Shown: positions 31,681 through 42,051 of the stretch, piece by piece
Position numbering within the stretch: position 1 is the stretch's first letter
How the letters are laid out: each line of letters starts with the position of its first letter
DNA from: Tubulanus polymorphus
Lineage: Eukaryota > Nemertea > Palaeonemertea > Tubulaniformes > Tubulanidae
Assembly: GCF_964204645.1 (NCBI RefSeq)
Contig: NC_134027.1
Location: 17,658,485-17,722,484, forward strand
Length of the DNA stretch: 64,000 bases
Direction of reading: 5' to 3'
Made by a program: the position numbers and the translations under genes
Notes under the pieces: model-generated
The model's database searches: none
Seen by the model: only the letters and a program-made list of their open reading frames with translations
Told to the model about the DNA's origin: nothing

Positions 31681-34600
31681 TTAACACGCTAAAATCCTTT
31701 TCATAATCTCATTTTCTTTTGTTTCTTCTCTTTTGAATTTTATATATTCATCTAAATTGCAACCATAGGCGACTGTGTGGATTCCATCATCTAAAATATA
31801 TCTTTTATCATCAAATGGGTTTAGACTTATCTTCTCTATCTCTTCAATATACATTTCATGATCTTCAGATCTTAAACATTTCATCTTATGTTTTCTAACT
31901 TCTTCTTTGAATATACAATTTATGTAATCTTTGAAATGAATATTCTTTTCAACAACGCTTTTGGTAATTCCTTTCAATTTCTTTGATTCATGTTCTTTAG
32001 TTTTATAACTATACATTTTAGATCTAATACCAATGAACTCTATCATTTCTTCACCACCTAATTCATCTTTGAATTTACCGGGAACTTTTTTATTATCATT
32101 GCTAAACAATTCATGATTTTTAGGATAGTTACTGAAATCAAAATGATGTTTTAATGTTTTTAAATCATCAGTTATGTTATCAGTTTTTATCTTTAATATG
32201 TAACTGTCAGTATCAAAGTATAGAATTTCTATGTGTTTTTCTCCAAAATGAGGTTGTAATACGTTATAGTAAAATTTATACATTAATAACTTTGATAATT
32301 CTAAAACTGCAGCTCCAACATAAATTGGTTTATTAAATTTCATTGAAGTTCTTCTCATTTTAACTGCTGCTAAATTTTCATCAAATATTCTGTTATCTAT
32401 AAACTTAGGATATGATTGTAAATGCCTTATCCTTTTACCATTACTAACTAACTCAATATCATTTCTATTTCTTATGTTTTCACAAGTCTTACCATAGAAT
32501 GCATTATTCATTAGTTTGAAGAAATCTTTCTCGAAATCAGTTTTAGCTTCAGTTCTCTGTGTAGTATTAAAATCTATATATTTTTCTAACCATTTAGATT
32601 GACTGAATGAAATATATCTATGTACTTTTTTTAATATCATTCCTTGTCTCAAATAAAACTTCAACATTCTATAATGCACAACGTAATTATATTTATCTTC
32701 CTGAGTTACCATTAACTTTTCAGTATGAATATGATTATCGGGTTTAATTCTTTTTTGATAATTTGATAATTCTTCATGAGTTACAGTTTTATGTTCGGGA
32801 CAGTAAGCTAGATTTCTAGATTTGAATTTAATATTTTCAGGGTATTCTAAATCTACAACGAAGAAGTAACCAGTATCTGAATCATCTGCAATATCTAGGA
32901 TTCTTTTCTTCCAATCAAATTTATCAATTTGTAAAACTTCAGTTATTTCAAACATCCCATAAGGTTGTGGTTCCATCATTGCCCAACCATAAAGATTATT
33001 TGCATCTATGTATAATAATTTATATCCAGGATTATCATTTACATTGAAATATCTATCACCCAATACACCTGAAACACCTCCTCTTATAGATTTTTCAAAT
33101 AATAGTAATTGATCTATATTTGTTAACAAATCCATTTTTATATTTGTAAATTTTAATCCACAATCCCATGTTAATCCCGGTGATGAATAACAATGACAAG
33201 GATCAATATTGAAATATTTTAGGTTTACATCTCTAAACCTTTCGAATATATCGGTTAATAATAATACATCTGATTTTAAATATAAATCTACTAATTGCCC
33301 ATGATTTTCTATTTTGAAATGATTCCAAATATTCAATGTTCTATTATATACTTTATCTTTAACATATTCATTTTTTAATTCATCATAAAATTGTTCTTTC
33401 AATAATTCAGTTATATTGAAATCATTATGTGATTTATAAAATGAATATGGAATTGCACCTTTATATCTCATTAATTGAAAATCATCATTATTTGGGTAGT
33501 GTTGCTTTAATATTCTTAATTCATCATCAACTAATGATTTTGATAAGTTATCTAATGAACTATTTAAAAATCTATATGAATCTATAAATCTGAGGCAACC
33601 AAATTGGAATGATATATAATTCTCAGATGTTTTAGCTAACATTCTAAATTTATAAGTTGGTATTTTATCTTTTGATCTATTTGAATTTAATATTTCTATT
33701 TCATTATTAATTTCTTCTATTTTATGACATAACTGTTTGATAAATAAATGTGCATCATATCCAGATAGATTATGAAATATAACTGGTACAAAATTAATTT
33801 TCTTAGCTTGTAAGTTACAATTCTCATGTGCAGCGCCTCTAAACTTTCCATTCAAATAATCATGGTCTCTTACTTTTTTATCTTTATAATTAAATATCTT
33901 TTCACAATAATAACATTTACCTGAAAACACAAATTCTTCTTTATCTTCTTCTGTCATTATAATTTCTATATTTGTATTCAATAATTTACTAAATCTTAAT
34001 TCATATTCAATTAATAAGTCACAAAAATGATTGATAACATTTTCATTTCTATAATCATAATATTCACTTTCAATTAGTTCTGGATAATCAGATTTAATAT
34101 ATAACCCGAAAGCTGCAGCTGATTGATGAATCTTTTTAATAGTATTTGTTTTTGGTGGTTCATCTGAAAAATCATTTTCATTAAAATTTAATTTCTTTCT
34201 TTTATAATATATTTCTTTTCTATCTTGATCTGTTAATTCTTTATTTAATGATTCAAAATCTCCATATATTACAAATGGTACTTTATTTTTGTAATCATAT
34301 TTTTTGAATTCTAATATTTTATCTTTTTCATTTGGTAAAACTAATTTACAATAATCATGATTTTCACATAATTGTTTATGATTTAATAATGTACTTTCAT
34401 TACTGAATTTATGTAAACATTTTCTACATAGATATATTTTATTATGGTGATCACTTTCTGTTCTAAAAAATAAATCTATTTGTTTAATCCACATATAATG
34501 ATTCTCATAATATAGTATATCTATAACATCATTTGAATCATAATCTTTTGATAGGTATAAAGGTTCTAATGTATAAGGTTTAATATTATTTCCTTTTGTA

Positions 34601-35706
34601 TTTGGTAATTTGATTAAATCAAATACATTTATCTTTATATTATTATCTCTTTCTATTTTTGGGATGTTTTTAATTCTAACAGGATACTTATCTATCTTAT
34701 AATTATTTTCAAATGGTTTATAATGAGTTAATCTACAAATATTATAAGTTGCAGGATGTAAACAACTTATTATAGTCCATAGTAAACATTTATCATCTTC
34801 ATTTTGTACGTTTATAACAGCATTAGTTTTAAATGGTAGTTTGATATAACTTGATGCTTCAATATCAGGTTCTTTATAATATGATAAATTATTTTCATCT
34901 ATTGGTTTTGATTTAGTTAACTTATTATATTTTGTGTTATAAACATGTAAAGTCATAAATATTATTTCATCAAATATTAAACCAGATCCTTCAAAATATT
35001 TCTCTTCTATTTTAGTTTTTATTTCATTATAACATTTATTTAATTTATCTTCTATATGTTGTTTAGATATAATATGTTGTGAATGAGAATTTATATTATA
35101 TATTGGTTTATCTTCAGATTTTATAAACTTTACTTTAACTGATATACTAATTTTAGGATATTCAACATCTGTAATTATTTTTATTATTTCTTTTATATTT
35201 TCTAAATGTTTTTTATTTTCTTCTATTGTTTTTCCTTTATGAAATTTAAACTCGATAGCTGCTGGACCAATATCACTTTTAAATGCTTCGGTTATCTCTA
35301 TATCTTTTTTATTATCTAATGAATTAATATAATTTCTTACATCTTCCATGTATGGTCTTTTATTGTTTAATTTATTTTTTATTCTTTTAATTGCGCTTTG
35401 TTTCTTATCGTTATCATTATCAAAATAATCTTCACCTAAAATATCATTATTCTTATTTCTAATATGACTTTTAGATTTTAAATGTTCATTATAATATCTT
35501 TTATCACTGAATGATTGATTACATGTATCACATTTGTATGTTTCTTTTTCATCCTTTAATTCTTCTAATTTAGTTTCTAATATATCATCTTTATATTCTA
35601 GTTTCAATTTATTCTCTAAATGTGTTCTAGTTTTATTGTGTCTTGCTTTTTGGGATTTATCTATATCGATATTACATGTTGGGCAGTAGTACTTATTTGC
35701 TTCCAT
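31681..35706 (-). CDS. polB: Protein-primed-type DNA polymerase B with zinc fingers and endonuclease VII-like insert
   Basis: 1,341 residues, intact. Two C2H2 fingers lie at the N-terminus (CPTC near 8, CDTCNQSF near 59). A conserved NVQNEDDKCLLWTIISCLHP block is near 305, another finger near 430. Exonuclease motif I is YGDFESLN (about 481). An HNH/endonuclease VII-like insert CYYCEK...KVRDHDYLNGKFRGAAH is near 600-625, then exonuclease motif II NLSGYDAHLF. Palm motifs are DANNLYGWAM (A, about 900), MNNAFYGKTCENIR (B, about 1069) and YFDTDSYIL (C, about 1164). By family knowledge it copies the linear genome from protein-primed ends. The first 38 codons lie in the terminal repeat, so gene conversion between ends can rewrite its finger. 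Confidence 0.95.
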   Translation of the reverse strand: MEANKYYCPTCNIDIDKSQKARHNKTRTHLENKLKLEYKDDILETKLEELKDEKETYKCDTCNQSFSDKRYYNEHLKSKSHIRNKNNDILGEDYFDNDNDKKQSAIKRIKNKLNNKRPYMEDVRNYINSLDNKKDIEITEAFKSDIGPAAIEFKFHKGKTIEENKKHLENIKEIIKIITDVEYPKISISVKVKFIKSEDKPIYNINSHSQHIISKQHIEDKLNKCYNEIKTKIEEKYFEGSGLIFDEIIFMTLHVYNTKYNKLTKSKPIDENNLSYYKEPDIEASSYIKLPFKTNAVINVQNEDDKCLLWTIISCLHPATYNICRLTHYKPFENNYKIDKYPVRIKNIPKIERDNNIKINVFDLIKLPNTKGNNIKPYTLEPLYLSKDYDSNDVIDILYYENHYMWIKQIDLFFRTESDHHNKIYLCRKCLHKFSNESTLLNHKQLCENHDYCKLVLPNEKDKILEFKKYDYKNKVPFVIYGDFESLNKELTDQDRKEIYYKRKKLNFNENDFSDEPPKTNTIKKIHQSAAAFGLYIKSDYPELIESEYYDYRNENVINHFCDLLIEYELRFSKLLNTNIEIIMTEEDKEEFVFSGKCYYCEKIFNYKDKKVRDHDYLNGKFRGAAHENCNLQAKKINFVPVIFHNLSGYDAHLFIKQLCHKIEEINNEIEILNSNRSKDKIPTYKFRMLAKTSENYISFQFGCLRFIDSYRFLNSSLDNLSKSLVDDELRILKQHYPNNDDFQLMRYKGAIPYSFYKSHNDFNITELLKEQFYDELKNEYVKDKVYNRTLNIWNHFKIENHGQLVDLYLKSDVLLLTDIFERFRDVNLKYFNIDPCHCYSSPGLTWDCGLKFTNIKMDLLTNIDQLLLFEKSIRGGVSGVLGDRYFNVNDNPGYKLLYIDANNLYGWAMMEPQPYGMFEITEVLQIDKFDWKKRILDIADDSDTGYFFVVDLEYPENIKFKSRNLAYCPEHKTVTHEELSNYQKRIKPDNHIHTEKLMVTQEDKYNYVVHYRMLKFYLRQGMILKKVHRYISFSQSKWLEKYIDFNTTQRTEAKTDFEKDFFKLMNNAFYGKTCENIRNRNDIELVSNGKRIRHLQSYPKFIDNRIFDENLAAVKMRRTSMKFNKPIYVGAAVLELSKLLMYKFYYNVLQPHFGEKHIEILYFDTDSYILKIKTDNITDDLKTLKHHFDFSNYPKNHELFSNDNKKVPGKFKDELGGEEMIEFIGIRSKMYSYKTKEHESKKLKGITKSVVEKNIHFKDYINCIFKEEVRKHKMKCLRSEDHEMYIEEIEKISLNPFDDKRYILDDGIHTVAYGCNLDEYIKFKREETKENEIMKRILAC

Positions 35707-36002
35707 TTTAATACTATATTTTTTATTAAAATTGATTTTAGAAGTTCAATGATTTAAATGTTATTCATATATATGAATATTTTCAGAGTAATAGGGGTAA
35801 TAGGCTTTCAAGCTAAAGGTTGAACGGGCGGGTGAGTAAAAATGAAAAAACATAAAAATAATTACAATTTCTACTTGAATTAGGAGTGAAACTCATAAAA
35901 TGAAAAATAAATTCGAGCGTGTGAGAATTTATTTTTCATTTTTATGAGTTTCACGAGTAATTCAAGTAGAAATTGTAATTATTTTTATGTTTTTCATTTT
36001 TT
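35593..36002 (-). repeat. Polinton right terminal inverted repeat
   Basis: Inverse copy of 18354-18763. It carries the 5' end of the polymerase gene (start codon at 35704-35706), its AT-rich upstream region, and the terminal palindrome. The outer end abuts CAATTGG, coding sequence of the first exon of the interrupted DUF6589-like gene. Confidence 0.93.
35838..36002. repeat. Terminal hairpin-forming palindrome, right
   Basis: Mirror copy of the left hairpin with the loop CGAGCGTGTGAG near 35914 and the same mismatch bubble in the same relative position. The loops of the two ends are therefore in the same orientation relative to the element, not flipped. Confidence 0.9.
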
Positions 36003-36380
36003 CAATTGGAATGCTTTTCCAATTCCGACCGGCGTTCTGAACTTCATTTTTTCGGCCAAGTTTAGCTTTTTCGCAAGGTACCCCGAGCTGTTTGTCGAAG
36101 CAACGAAATCGTTTTTAGTAGCAGCCATCGACACTTTCGATTTATAATATGCGACTAACTTGCTCGTGCATACGTGACAAAGATGGTACCCAACACGTGT
36201 AGAATATGGTGTCAAATCAGCGATATCTTTCGAACAATTCAGAAAATCCGATTGAATTAAGTCCGATATATTGCAATCCAATTTCGGTAAGTTGGAATTT
36301 AGTGGATTTCTCTTGAAATGTCCATTCGAATAACGTTGAAATCGCACTGCACAATTAGCGCATCTCCCTGCATCAACCAT
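36003..36380 (-). pseudogene. DUF6589-like/PHD gene, first exon, truncated by Polinton
   Basis: Minus strand from the ATG at 36380: a Cys cluster (GRCANCAVRFQRY), a hydrophilic stretch, a second cluster (VGYHLCHVCTSKL) and then EKMKFRTPVGIGKAF. The two Cys pairs with a His between them suggest a zinc-binding module. The frame runs into the Polinton repeat and stops eight bases in (TGA). No splice donor is seen before the boundary, so the insertion probably hit the exon or removed its donor. The next exon of the same gene, VSNIKASHRASKYIADS, is 18 kb away at 17858. Linking the two parts is inference from strand, order and composition. Confidence 0.6.
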
Positions 36381-36591
36381 CTTAATAACGTTAATCCTAC
36401 TATAATAACGACAGATTATATTGTCCGAAACGGTTTCTTTCTACTGTTGATTCGACGTTTCGACTATACTGTATACTTGGCAACTGCAGGAATACTGAGT
36501 ATCGACAAAAATTGTGAAATATATATATACCCAGATCAAAGAGACTAATCAAGTAATCAGAAATGATACAAACTATAGGAATAATAAACCG

Positions 36592-36838
36592 TAGAAACAG
36601 TTACAAGTTAAACAGATAAAAGAGACAAACTAGGGGATTTATTCAATAATACAATAGAGATATAAAATCAATTGATGGATATCAAAGTGGCAAACTCGGG
36701 GTAAATTAAATCAAAACAATAGTGCATATCAGTTGAGTTATTGATATTTAATGAATTTATATTTACAGTCACTATTGTACTATATAATTAACACCTAGTT
36801 TGCTCGTCTTTAATCGGTTTACCTTGTAACTGTTTCTA
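36592..36838. mobile_element. Mariner-type MITE, 247 bp with flanking TA
   Basis: The ends are TA-GAAACAGTTACAAG and its inverse CTTGTAACTGTTTC-TA. Similarity of the arms extends about 50 bp (through AAACTAGG) with some mismatches. The TA on each side is the target-site pattern of Tc1/mariner elements. It lies between the divergent starts of the DUF6589-like and RecQ-like genes. Confidence 0.75.
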
Positions 36839-36860
36839 TGTTAAGTTTCCCTTAGCGTTT

Positions 36861-38463
36861 GTGTGTATTCATAAACTCTATTTTAACTTAAATCCCTCTA
36901 AATACGTCGAAACATATAGTCGAAACGACGAATCAACAACTAGTTCTCAAGGAAACCTTTTTCGGACGTTGTATTTTTTCATTTTTATTGTGGAATCCTC
37001 TATTGATAAAACAATTATTCATTCGTTAGTGCACGAAATGTATAAGTGTAAACGTGATGAAGCTGGAAAAACAAATTTTGCAAAGAATGTGGAGAAAACT
37101 ATGTCCAAATTTGGATATAATTTTGTGTTAAAGCCTCAACAAATGAATGTGATAGAATTAATTGTAAAATATCGGGGTAATGTACTCGCACTTTTGCCAA
37201 CTGGTTATGGAAAAAGCTCCTGCTACATATTACCACCTTTAGTTCTTGACCAACAAGTGAGTAGTTTATTCATATTCATATACATTCTTGTTCACATTAG
37301 TATTTTATTTAGTATTGTATTGGTATTGTGTTCACATACATTTTAAATATTCAAATTCGTATTACAGGTGAAAAAAGGCTCGCATCATATTGCGATCGTA
37401 ATATCGCCTTTGAGAAGTCTGATGTATGATCAGGTAACGGATTTTAATTCGCGCGGGATTGCCGTCATTGCTTTATCCAGTGAAACAACACAATATGAGT
37501 TAGAAGGTATGAAATTGAATGACATCTGAAATATACAATTTCCATGAATGTTCGTGCAAATTTTGTATATGTTTTTTTCATGTATATGTCTAGAATTAGC
37601 AAACGGGAAATATTCCATTGTTTACGCGAGACCCGAGATGATATTGAAAAAGAAGTGCCTAGATATGCTTCTTTCTCCCCAATATCAGAAGGAGGTTTTC
37701 CTTGTAGCCATCGACGAAGCCCACAGCATCTCACAGTGTTAAGTGTCATCATGGAAGGTGTAATTAAAGCTGGAATGAATGATCTTTACAATTGATTCAT
37801 CCTATAGTTCCAATACAACTCATTTTTCACTAGGGGTGATGATTTCCGAACCGATTACAGCAAGCTGTCTATTTTACGGAGCTTTTTCAGCAACGAATCG
37901 ACCTCATTTCTTTTGCTGACAGCTACTTCGACAGAAAAAGTAAAATCGGATATCCTGACTTCGATGGCGCTTGAAGGCGATTGCGGAATCATTGCCGTCG
38001 TTCCAGATAGGTATAGTTTTGATATCAAAATGCAGTTTATTTAAAAATGATCTAGAAATGTTTTACTACTATGTGAATGTATATTTGTAGGCCAAATATC
38101 TATCTTGATAGAAGAACGTAAAGGAGGATTATGAAGAACAACTTAATTGGCTTGCGAAATCATTGCGACATAGGAATATTTCTCACCCCAAGGTGATAAT
38201 TTATTGCAAGTAAGTAGGCCATTTCAAAAGCAGGTCCCGAATTATATTATATTGTCGTGTCCCATGAAAATTATTTACGTTGAGCTGAATCACAAAAATC
38301 TCATTTCAGGTCATTTTACGATTGCATCACGGATAAGTGTAAGCTATGTTCATGTTGTGCCAATTGTGCGTCTCATTGTCCATGCAAAGAGTGTATAAAA
38401 TATATTGAGACTTTATATAATATCGAATCATCATCATCGAGTTGTGAAGGATCAAATATTTAA
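36861..38463 (+). pseudogene. RecQ-like helicase gene lacking the second helicase lobe
   Basis: Exons with GT/AG borders: to 37256, 37368-37506, 37594-37737, 37834-38010, 38091-38209 and 38310-38463. Lobe 1 is complete: LKPQQMNVI, motif I LALLPTGYGKSSCYILPP, Ia IVISPLRSLMYDQ, motif II VAIDEAHSISQ and motif III FLLLTATST. The text reaches PKVIIYCK and SFYDC, the start of lobe 2, but then jumps to a Cys-rich end (CKLCSCCANC, CPCKECIKY). Motifs IV-VI are absent. A one-base slip lies near 38117. Intact relatives known to me have lobe 2 between those blocks, so an internal deletion is likely. The true start is uncertain; the Met at 37037 is an alternative. Confidence 0.75.
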
Positions 38464-39571
38464 TGAAAATAATATTCTTGTTTTCGTAAAATCATATGTG
38501 TTTGTTTAAAAATTGTTCTTTATTTGCGTCTTTCAATCACGCGATACGAAAATATAATTCGCCGTTTCATGCACTTTGAGTTCTCGTTTTATGATAACCC
38601 GGCTTTATCTTCGGTCCGCCCACGGCCGATATGTCCATGCTTGCGTGACGTCACAAAACATGGCGGATGCCGTCAATTTTCTGAAATATCAGGAATAAAC
38701 GACGATTAATATCGATCAATGGTATCAAGGAGCATATAAACGACTCATTTTAAAAGGTACCTATCCCAGTTAAGCTTTTAAACCCCTACATACGGAGTCA
38801 AGTCAACATGAAGTTCATTTTTGAAGTGTTACTTTTTTCAACCGTGTTTTGGCCCTTGTCATCCCTAACGTTGGTATAAGTCCATCCGACTATAAAAAGC
38901 TTACCACCAACGATTAGGTAACTAACTATCTGCCGCCGTGATTCGCCCATTCAACGATAAAAACTTTCCCACGGTCTTACTATCGGCATTTTCAAATAAT
39001 TTAGGGAACTATTTAAAAGAAGCGAAATTTCACACTCTGCATTAATAAGATTAAAGTATTCATTCGTTTGACAAATCTTCCTCTGAACTCCCACCAACAA
39101 GTTATAAGTGGCGACACGAAAATGACGTCATCGATTCACTACCATCTTATAAAAAAAAATATATCCAGTTATCAGTTTCACACACACTTTGATTTTTGCT
39201 ACATTACAAGAAATTATCAAGTGATACTAGATATTAACCCTTTGATCCACAAACATTGGCATACTGAATAACTTGGCTGAGATTTTCAGAAAATTGTATT
39301 ATGCTCCAATAGAGTCTGGTAAGAGGGGGTAGTTTTTTATCTAAAAATTGCCAGATTCAGTTAGCTATCTGGCTGTGTACAATTTGAATCAGAGAAGGAA
39401 GAATAAAAAAAGTTTCAATATTTCAAGACATAGAAGCTGGTGTGGCTCTCCTTCCATCGAGAAGAGCTGGTATATGTAACTGTAACAAATAAATACATGA
39501 TTTCTTGAGCAGAACAAACAGCATGAACCATTATTGATTGGACTATAGGTATCTATTTAATTCCACCTTAC
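38464..39571. other. No gene seen; promoter-like motifs
   Basis: Noncoding. The stretch near 38645-38672 has a CRE-type TGACGTCA next to AACATGGCGG (YY1-like), a pair common in animal promoters, but no first exon could be assigned downstream. A second TGACGTCA lies at 39123-39130. Confidence 0.4.
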
Positions 39572-39912
39572 CTGAATGACAGTTCCTTCAACAGCAACAC
39601 TGATATGACTGGCTTTAGCTGCTTGAATTGTGATAACAGGTGTTGTAACTGTCAGCACATTCTGTGAGTCAACAATGACATTCTGTGGTATAATTGGAGC
39701 ATTTGTTAGTCCAACTGTAGAGTGTTCGTTGATTGACAGGACTCCATGCCTGTATCTGAAGTTCTGCATCAAAATTCCATTATTCACGACAAGTTTCTTG
39801 TTGAATTTAATAGAAAAGATCATGCACCTAATGCAATCAGATTGACTCTTAACATTTTGCTGGAGGTTCCCGCTGACATATTTTTGCCTTTGAAATCTTG
39901 TACTGAAATCAT
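39572..39912 (-). CDS. Exon-like segment of an unrecognised gene
   Basis: On the minus strand an acceptor (CTTTACAG) lies just before 39912, one frame is open throughout, and a GTAAGG donor lies at 39571. The text includes FSTRFQRQKYVSGNLQQ, NFRYRHGVLSINEHSTVG, and VLTVTTPVITIQAAKASHIS, ending in VEGTVIQ. It looks like an ordinary host exon of a beta-strand-rich protein. An upstream YY1-like motif with ATGGCGGCATG (minus strand, near 40463) could mark a promoter. Family not recognised. Confidence 0.4.
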
Positions 39913-41258
39913 CTGTAAAGAAATATTAAAAATTTGACATTAATGTTAAAATCCATAGTATGATGACTTTAACTTGATAGTAATAAGTAGTGGACGAGGT
40001 TTATGGTCACAGTAGTAAGTTTCAAATCAAATGTTGAGCATACAATTTCCTCTTGATAATGTGCTAGACAAGATATAATGTAAGGTTAAAAGTCATAAGA
40101 GATAGATTTGTTTCAGAATGAGATGGTACACGGGAGGCTTGAAAATCATTAAAGCTCCTTCATGTGTTGATTCATCATACCAATTGAGGTTGAAATTATG
40201 AACAAAATTCATTCTGAGTGGTGCAACTTTTCAAAGAACATCTCGAAAAACTTCCTTATTGGAAGGAAGTGACAGTGAATTAGTCCACCCATAGACTTGA
40301 GACATCAGCTAGGATTCCCAGCAGAAAACAAATTTAAGTGGCATCTCGCAATATTGGTCATGTTTTCCAGCATTTCATTGCGCTGTTCTTTCATCAAACA
40401 TTTTCAGAGTAATGCTAATTGTTTCCAAATTATATTTTGTAGGCCAAACAAAACATGCCGCCATGTTAACAACAACCTGTTGTGGATTGGAGGATGGAAC
40501 TTGTTGACGTTAATCTAAAGCGAGAAATTTCATTACACGAAAATCTACTATCCCTGCACAATGCCGCAAGAGCAGAAACCCGCTTTAAAAAAATATTCTG
40601 CTGTGTTTCAAGTTATGACATTCCGCCAGGATTGAACGATACTGACCTTTGTCTTTCGACAAGCGATTTTTGCGAAGTCGCGCGATTTAGGCTCGGTCAG
40701 GCTCTAGGTGTATTTCACATTGCTACGCGCGCACAGTGACAAATCAAACGCTCTCCGTCACAGAACAAGTTGATAAAACATTAGACTCACATTCTTCAGT
40801 TATTTTTAGTTGTGAAAGAAGTACGTAATTCTTTCAAAAATAAAAATAAACAATTTATGGGACTATTTTCCGAGAGATTGGGTCATCTCAACCTGGGGAC
40901 CATCTCGAAATCATCAAAGGGTGACGAATTACTAGCAAAACCCTGTGATCTCGGCTAGCTGTGGGTCGAAATTGTCTATTAGGATACTTTTAATATATGC
41001 ATCAAATATACTGCACGAGATCTGCTGAAAACATTTTGTGTAGGTCTCAGGGGCTGGTTGCTCAAAAGTTGGTTAAAGACATCTCGGCTTCGAACCTGAT
41101 GGCATTGCTTCACTTAGTCAAGGCAGTGGCAACCACGACGCCATCAGGTTCGAATCCCTGCGGGGGGAGGATGGTTTAAGATAACCAGTGGATAAATACT
41201 ATAGTAACAATGAACTTTTATACCAACTATCCACTGGTTAACTTATTTTATATAGTAT
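39913..41258. other. No gene seen
   Basis: Noncoding except a possible minus-strand first exon near 40463. The last 220 bases hold the tRNA-like repeat described separately. Confidence 0.4.
41043..41250 (+). repeat. Hairpin-containing repeat with tRNA-like box B
   Basis: TTCGAACCTGATGGC (41089-41103) pairs with GCCATCAGGTTCGAA (41140-41154). The second arm leads into GGTTCGAATCCC, a match to the box B of polymerase III promoters. A second small hairpin (TAACCAGTGGATA and ATCCACTGGTTA) follows at about 41179-41242. It does not fold as a tRNA, so a SINE or MITE is more likely. Confidence 0.5.
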
Positions 41259-41747
41259 TATATAGTATTATTTTGTCCAACATATGAATTTAACCAAACT
41301 TATGATAGAAATATTACTAGAAATAATAAATTTATTATATTAGATCCTAAAACAGTAAAAGAAAATTTTGATAATTGTATAAAAATAGCAATTGATATTT
41401 ATAAAGGATCAAATACATTATTCATTATAGATGATTGTGCAAATTTACATGATTCAAAAATTAGAGAGAGTGAGTTATGTTATTTAGCTTTTTCTGGTAG
41501 ACATTTTGGGATAACAAGTAGGGTTTTAAATCAAAAATATAATTCAATTGTTAAAGATTTTAGAGCAAACATTAGATTTTTAGTTTTATTCTACAATAAA
41601 GATAGAAAATCGATGAAAAATGCACTTGAGGAAAATGATATTATTCCACATGATTTACATAATGAATATATGGATAAATTGAAAAATAATAAAAGATCAA
41701 AATTACTATTTAGATTACAACACCCATTTAAATATGAATTTATTTAA
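41259..41747 (+). pseudogene. Packaging ATPase fragment from another Polinton
   Basis: Open for about 160 codons and closely similar to residues 48-203 of the ATPase at 22109-22720: ILFCPTYEF, Walker B LFIIDDCANLHDS, FSGRHFGIT and the ending LLFRLQHPFKYEFI. The Walker A end is missing. It is followed, same strand, by the 200- and 131-residue protein genes, the reverse of the order in the full-length element. Confidence 0.85.
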
Positions 41748-41749
41748 AT

Positions 41750-42050
41750 TCAACTAGCTTGTTAATCTATTACATATTTAGTTACATTATAGTTGAATTC
41801 TAGTTAGTGGTATTTGAAACAAAAATCAAATAAAATTCAACAATATTTTAACTAGCTTGTTAATCTAGTATATTTTTAGTTACATTCTAGTTGAATTCTA
41901 GTTATTGGTAGTTGGAACAAAAATAACTAGATTTAACAAGAAATAAATAAAAACAATAATAATTCAACTAGTTTGTTAATCTAGTTGATTTTGAGTTAAA
42001 TTCTAGTTAAATTCTAGTTGCAACATCACAACTAATTTTTTTGTTATATA
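41750..42050 (+). repeat. Degenerate direct repeats upstream of a Polinton gene
   Basis: Three units of about 105 bp share AACTAGCTTGTTAATCTA and TTCTAGTTGAATTCTAGTTA. They fill the gap before the next gene, as a leader region does at 19787-20033, and end in TTTTTTTGTTATATAAATG over the start codon at 42052, the same start context as in the full-length element. Confidence 0.8.
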
Positions 42051-42051
42051 A

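Larger units (their letters stand above)
18354..36002. mobile_element. Full-length Polinton/Maverick (17,649 bp)
   Basis: The element is bounded by 410-bp terminal inverted repeats and carries the diagnostic Polinton set: polymerase B, retrovirus-type integrase, packaging ATPase, double-jelly-roll-type major capsid protein and minor capsid protein. It is very AT-rich compared with its flanks. Genes form a plus block (18650-22720) and a minus block (35706-23357) that converge. No adenovirus-type cysteine protease was recognised. No 6-bp target duplication is visible (GCTCGT on the left, CAATTG on the right). It lies inside the DUF6589-like gene: the first exon of that gene ends at the right boundary, and the remaining exons follow the left one. 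Confidence 0.93.

Noticed and set aside
18296-36008. 6-bp target duplication of the Polinton
   Set aside because: GCTCGT and CAATTG do not match, nor do other nearby choices of boundary.
36861-37036. Upstream Met of the RecQ-like ORF as a secure start
   Set aside because: The first 58 codons look like translated noncoding sequence; the Met at 37037 or an upstream exon is as likely.
38645-38672. Host promoter with CRE and YY1-like motifs
   Set aside because: The motifs are clear but no first exon could be assigned, so no gene is called.
41043-41160. Possible tRNA gene with a GGTTCGAATCC box
   Set aside because: The box B match is good, but the long 15-bp hairpin does not fit a cloverleaf and no anticodon arm could be placed.
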